Shown here: piece by piece, positions 6,263 to 7,728 of the stretch
Layout of the letters: each line of letters begins with the position of its first letter
Position numbering within the stretch: position 1 is the first letter of the stretch
From: Gemmatimonadales bacterium
GTDB taxonomy: Bacteria; Gemmatimonadota; Gemmatimonadetes; Gemmatimonadales; GWC2-71-9
NCBI GenBank assembly: GCA_013813675.1
Contig: JACCRH010000278.1
Location: 1 to 7,728, forward strand
DNA: 7,728 nucleotides
Direction of reading: 5' to 3'
Notes under the pieces: generated by a model
The model's input: only the letters and a program-made list of their open reading frames with translations
Told to the model about the DNA's origin: nothing
Databases searched by the model: none
Program-made: the position numbers and the translations under genes

Positions 6263-6532
6263 TCACGGCGCATCCGTTCCGCCTGCCGAGGCGGGGGGAA
6301 GGAGGGGCCCAGTGGGCTCCCGCACCTCTCGGCGCAGCCGTTCGGCGGTCGCCTCCTGCTTCTCGGTGCGCTCCCGGAGCTTTGCATCGGCCTGGGTGAG
6401 CGTCTCCTCGGCCTGACGCTCCCGCTCGGCCAGCCGGCGGCGTGCTTCCTCGGCCTGACGCTCCAGATCTGTCAGTTCGGCCGCGGGCTCAGTGCCGGAG
6501 TCAGGCGGGTTGGAAGAAGGATCCGAGGTCAT
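6263..6532 (-). CDS. Small charged coiled-coil protein, hypothetical
   Basis: This is an 89-residue hydrophilic protein. Residues 1-18 are Pro/Ser/Asp-rich and probably disordered. Residues about 19-71 are a nearly continuous heptad-like helix rich in Glu, Arg, Ala and Gln (LTDLERQAEEARRRLAERER, then QAEETLTQADAKL). The C-terminal 18 residues are Pro/Gly-rich. There is no signal peptide or membrane segment, so it is expected in the cytoplasm. An exact 18-base repeat encodes the twice-used ERQAEE unit, so the coil has partly grown by duplication. The ATG lies 11 bases after the stop of the small lipoprotein gene, consistent with one operon, but only a weak purine stretch precedes it. Function unknown. 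Low-complexity sequence makes homology calls unreliable, so gene status rests on codon usage, start context and operon position. Confidence 0.6.
   Translation of the reverse strand: MTSDPSSNPPDSGTEPAAELTDLERQAEEARRRLAERERQAEETLTQADAKLRERTEKQEATAERLRREVREPTGPLLPPASAGGTDAP
6405..6464. repeat. 18-bp exact direct repeat, 42-bp period, in the coiled-coil gene
   Basis: TCCTCGGCCTGACGCTCC occurs at 6405-6422 and again at 6447-6464. The 42-base period equals 14 codons, two heptads, so the duplication keeps both the reading frame and the coiled-coil register. Confidence 0.85.
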
Positions 6533-6543
6533 GGGCTCGACGA

Positions 6544-6717
6544 CTATTGGGCTGAGTCCATGACGCTGTCCCGGATCCGCGGCAGCGTATCGTTGGGACT
6601 GACGGTGTCGCCCGAGGTCATGGTCGTGTCTTCGATCCGCGCGCCGGGCTCGTCGTTACGATTCGAGGCACACCCCGCGATGACCGCCAGCATTCCCGCC
6701 AGCAAGACCAGTCTCAT
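6544..6717 (-). CDS. Small secreted lipoprotein (57 residues)
   Basis: The protein starts MRLVLLAGMLAVIAGCASN. It has one positive residue, a hydrophobic core, and a lipobox IAGC with the modified Cys at position 16, followed by Ala and Ser. By the E. coli sorting rule (no Asp at +2) it would go to the outer membrane. The mature part is only about 42 residues, rich in Asp, Thr, Ser and Pro, with the repeated style SGDTVSPNDTLPRIRDSVMD, and is probably disordered. A clear GGAGG (6722-6726, minus strand) sits 4 bases before the ATG. The TAG at 6544-6546 is 11 bases before the coiled-coil gene, so the two are likely co-transcribed, perhaps with the receiver beyond. Many bacteria carry such short lipoproteins, usually unannotated; no function can be assigned. 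The signal peptide, lipobox and ribosome binding site together make it a convincing gene despite its size. Confidence 0.77.
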   Translation of the reverse strand: MRLVLLAGMLAVIAGCASNRNDEPGARIEDTTMTSGDTVSPNDTLPRIRDSVMDSAQ

Positions 6718-6721
6718 ATAT

Positions 6722-6726
6722 CCTCC
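6722..6726 (-). promoter_or_regulatory. Ribosome binding site of the small lipoprotein
   Basis: On the minus strand the sequence is GGAGG-ATAT-ATG. This full consensus Shine-Dalgarno core is the strongest in the window and fixes the lipoprotein start at 6717. Confidence 0.75.
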
Positions 6727-6803
6727 GGTTCAGGTGGGTTGACCCCTGCGGCATTTCCCGATAGGACAAACTTACCGAAGGAGGCCGGAAACCGCTGGGC
6801 TGA

Positions 6804-7031
6804 TGGGCGGGTCACGCCGGGGCCCGTTTTCACAGCCTGAAGGACAACCAGTGGGTGCGGTTCAGTGCCCTCGGGCTCGGACGACGCCAGGGGCAGATCC
6901 TGGAGCGCAGCCCAACCGAGCTCACGCTGTCGACCAAGCGCAGTCCCGCCACTCACGATTCGTGGTGCTCCGAGCTTCGCCGCCGCGCCCGCGAACTCGG
7001 CGCGGTCACCGACGGCGGTGTGGAGGTTTGA
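6804..7031 (+). pseudogene. Possible remnant of a small barrel (SH3-like) protein gene
   Basis: The plus-strand frame, open from just after a TGA at 6801-6803 to the TGA at 7029-7031, contains LKDNQWVRFSALGLGRRQGQ followed by ILERSPTELTLSTK (about 6837-6938). Over this part codons end mostly in G or C, and the residue pattern (hydrophobic alternation, VRF...LGRRQGQI...TELTL) reads like the small beta-barrel segments VRV..LG...GTVV...DTLVL seen in many bacterial proteins. There is no ATG and no ribosome binding site, and from 6953 on it lies antisense to a good receiver gene. It may be a truncated relic, or chance. An overlapping minus-strand frame (6714-6956) looks less protein-like. Confidence 0.25.
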
Positions 7032-7432
7032 ACGGCCGGCCCGACCAGCGCCAGCAATGCCGCGTGCAGATCGGCGATCCGCACCGGCTTCGGCAGCAGC
7101 GGAAGGTCGCGGTAGCCTGCCAGCAGCTCGGTGCCGAGGGGGTCATGCGGGTCGGTCATCAGCACCGCGCGAATTCTTCGATCGAAATCGACCGCGCGCT
7201 CCACCAGTTCGCCGCCGTCCATGCCGGGCATGCCCAGGTCGGCCACCAGGACGCGCACCGGTGAAACACTCGATCGAATGAGCTGGAGCGCCTCGCTTCC
7301 CCGCCGGCAGCTCCGGGTGGGGTAGCCCAGTCCGCGCACCATCCGGCTGACTGCCAGCCGCTGGGCGGGGTCGTCGTCTACCACGAGGACGAGAGGGCCG
7401 GGAGACGCGAGAGCGGAGTCGGCGACGGGCAT
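6953..7432 (-). CDS. Single-domain response regulator (CheY-like receiver), second copy
   Basis: This 159-residue protein is a receiver domain with Asp19, Asp20 and Asp21 in LVLVVDDD, phosphoacceptor Asp65 in VLVADLGMPGMDGGEL (61-76), Thr93 in AVLMTDPHD (89-97), and Lys115-Pro116 in LPLLPKPVRIADLHAAL. All key residues for phosphorylation are present. After about residue 128 it has a low-complexity tail rich in Ser, Thr, Pro and Arg, with no output domain. ATG 7432 (MPVADSALAS) was chosen because GGGGGGA precedes it by 4 bases and because the in-frame extension to 7543 adds a basic segment unlike a receiver N-terminus. It lies on the same strand as the other receiver gene and aligns with it around VVDD...R...SRM.R.LG. 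The two are clearly diverged, and no histidine kinase is in view. It likely works through protein contact or as a phosphorelay carrier. Confidence 0.9.
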   Translation of the reverse strand: MPVADSALASPGPLVLVVDDDPAQRLAVSRMVRGLGYPTRSCRRGSEALQLIRSSVSPVRVLVADLGMPGMDGGELVERAVDFDRRIRAVLMTDPHDPLGTELLAGYRDLPLLPKPVRIADLHAALLALVGPAVQTSTPPSVTAPSSRARRRSSEHHES

Positions 7433-7444
7433 GGGTCCCCCCTG

Positions 7445-7460
7445 GGCAGGCGAGCCTGCC
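7445..7460. promoter_or_regulatory. Leader hairpin just upstream of the receiver ribosome binding site
   Basis: GGCAGG (7445-7450) pairs perfectly with CCTGCC (7455-7460) over a CGAG loop. In the minus-strand transcript it ends one base before the AGGGGGGA ribosome binding sequence at 7436-7443. A 6-bp GC-rich stem in this position could influence translation, but there is no evidence of a ligand or alternative pairing. Confidence 0.35.
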
Positions 7461-7506
7461 GGGAATCTGGACCTCGCCACGACGAGGGATGCGAAGAGCT
7501 GACGGC

Positions 7507-7523
7507 GGGCACCCCGAGTGCCC
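7507..7523. terminator. GC hairpin between the arginase-like gene and the receiver gene
   Basis: GGGCAC (7507-7512) pairs with GTGCCC (7518-7523) over a five-base loop, 40 bases after the arginase-like stop in the minus direction. No U run follows. It could be a weak or factor-assisted terminator for the upstream gene, or part of the receiver leader. Confidence 0.3.
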
Positions 7524-7528
7524 ACCCG

Positions 7529-7534
7529 ATTGTA
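7529..7534 (-). promoter_or_regulatory. Possible -10 element for the second receiver gene
   Basis: Read on the minus strand this is TACAAT, five of six matches to TATAAT, with TG immediately before it. A weak TGGCGA lies 17 bases upstream as a -35 candidate. Transcription from here would give a leader of about 90 bases carrying the hairpins at 7507-7523 and 7445-7460. Confidence 0.27.
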
Positions 7535-7563
7535 CAGGCCCATGGCCGGTCTCGCCAGGCGAT

Positions 7564-7728
7564 CTAGTCTCGCCGGCGCGCCACGGCCTTCACCAGCGCC
7601 AACGCCAGCGCCAGCGCCGTCTCGCCGCCGGTCCCCTCCGCATCGCTGCCGGGGTCATAGGCGGTGAGTGCCGCCGCCTGCAGGGGGGAGCGCTGGGCGA
7701 TCTGGGTGATGGCCCACTCCAGGTCTGC
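7564..7728 (-). CDS. Arginase/ureohydrolase-family protein, C-terminal fragment (cut by window edge)
   Basis: The frame is open from the right edge to a TAG at 7564-7566 and gives the last 54 residues: ADLEWAITQIAQRSPLQAAA, then LTAYDPGSDAEGTGGETALA, and an Ala-Leu repeat ending KAVARRRD. The AAALTAYDP...D core followed by a final helix matches the C-terminal end of arginase/agmatinase/formimidoylglutamase-type ureohydrolases, where the TAYDP/EYNP segment precedes the last helix. The metal-binding Asp/His motifs that would confirm the call are outside the window, so the substrate is unknown. No start can be given. An Ala-Leu hexamer repeat (7594-7617) makes up much of the terminal helix. Confidence 0.68.
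   Translation of the reverse strand, partial: ADLEWAITQIAQRSPLQAAALTAYDPGSDAEGTGGETALALALALVKAVARRRD
7594..7617. repeat. Hexanucleotide repeat encoding (Ala-Leu)4
   Basis: Four tandem units of CAGCGC on the plus strand (one reads CAACGC) encode Ala-Leu four times in the C-terminal helix of the arginase-like protein. The unit keeps the frame if it expands or contracts. Confidence 0.6.

Noticed and set aside
5763..6416. Plus-strand 217-residue frame opposite the first receiver gene
   Set aside because: It is Ser/Arg-rich antisense of a clear receiver domain with all active-site residues.
6714..6956. Minus-strand 80-residue frame between the second receiver and the lipoprotein
   Set aside because: It overlaps the lipoprotein start, lacks a ribosome binding site and has no structural pattern. 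The opposite strand is more coding-like over the same stretch.
7433..7543. N-terminal extension of the second receiver to 7543
   Set aside because: The added 37 residues are basic and unlike a receiver start, and cover two hairpins and a promoter-like element. ATG 7432 has a strong purine-rich ribosome binding sequence at proper spacing.
1..7728. CRISPR arrays, insertion sequences, att sites, toxin-antitoxin or defence genes
   Set aside because: No spaced repeat series, terminal inverted repeats with transposase, integrase or recognisable defence domain was found on either strand.

Overview
The window is a compact, GC-rich bacterial chromosome segment (roughly two thirds G+C by eye, with strong G/C preference at third codon positions). 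The gene content is a short Obg GTPase, DprA, a two-lobed carboxymuconolactone-decarboxylase-like protein, a Wzi-like outer-membrane barrel, a stand-alone heptose-phosphate kinase, CheY-like receivers and an arginase-family C-terminus. Together with the codon style, this suggests a Gram-negative environmental bacterium, most likely Gemmatimonadota. That assignment is inference from general resemblance; there is no marker gene here that proves it. I see no insertion sequence, integrase, CRISPR array, rRNA or tRNA.

Layout. (1) 1-1820, minus strand: a tightly packed operon read right to left, CMD-like protein -> obg -> dprA (dprA runs off the left edge). Both junctions are one-base stop/start overlaps (TGATG and TAGTG). 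(2) 1885-4427, plus strand: a divergent two-gene operon, a Wzi-like outer-membrane protein and the heptose-7-phosphate kinase rfaE1, joined by an ATGA overlap. Both point to surface polysaccharide or LPS. (3) 4424-5515, minus strand: an unrecognised 363-residue protein that converges on rfaE1 so tightly that both genes stop inside the same CTAG. (4) 5744-6717, minus strand: a 57-residue lipoprotein, an 89-residue coiled-coil protein and a single-domain response regulator, all in one direction. (5) 6953-7432, minus strand: a second single-domain response regulator with its own leader containing hairpins. (6) 7564-7728, minus strand: the last 54 residues of an arginase/ureohydrolase-like protein, cut by the right edge.

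How they fit together. Region 1 looks like housekeeping (ribosome assembly/stress GTPase and DNA uptake/recombination) coupled to an oxidoreductase-like or decarboxylase-like protein. Region 2 is an envelope module. Regions 4 and 5 hold two orphan receivers without a visible kinase or output domain, so partners must lie elsewhere. No gene-free stretch exceeds 300 bases. The longest are 5516-5743 (a weak promoter-like element and a GC hairpin) and 6718-6952, where a plus-strand reading frame looks like a decayed or partial coding sequence.

Three genes are easy to overlook in a simple ORF scan because they are short or cut by the window edge: the dprA start, the 57-residue lipoprotein, and the arginase-like C-terminus. 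The most unusual structural signal is a perfect 14-bp inverted repeat with a 4-nt loop inside the Wzi-like gene (2511-2542). I do not see convincing evidence of a new defence or mobile system. The best candidates for something undescribed are the 363-residue protein and the lipoprotein/coiled-coil/receiver cluster.
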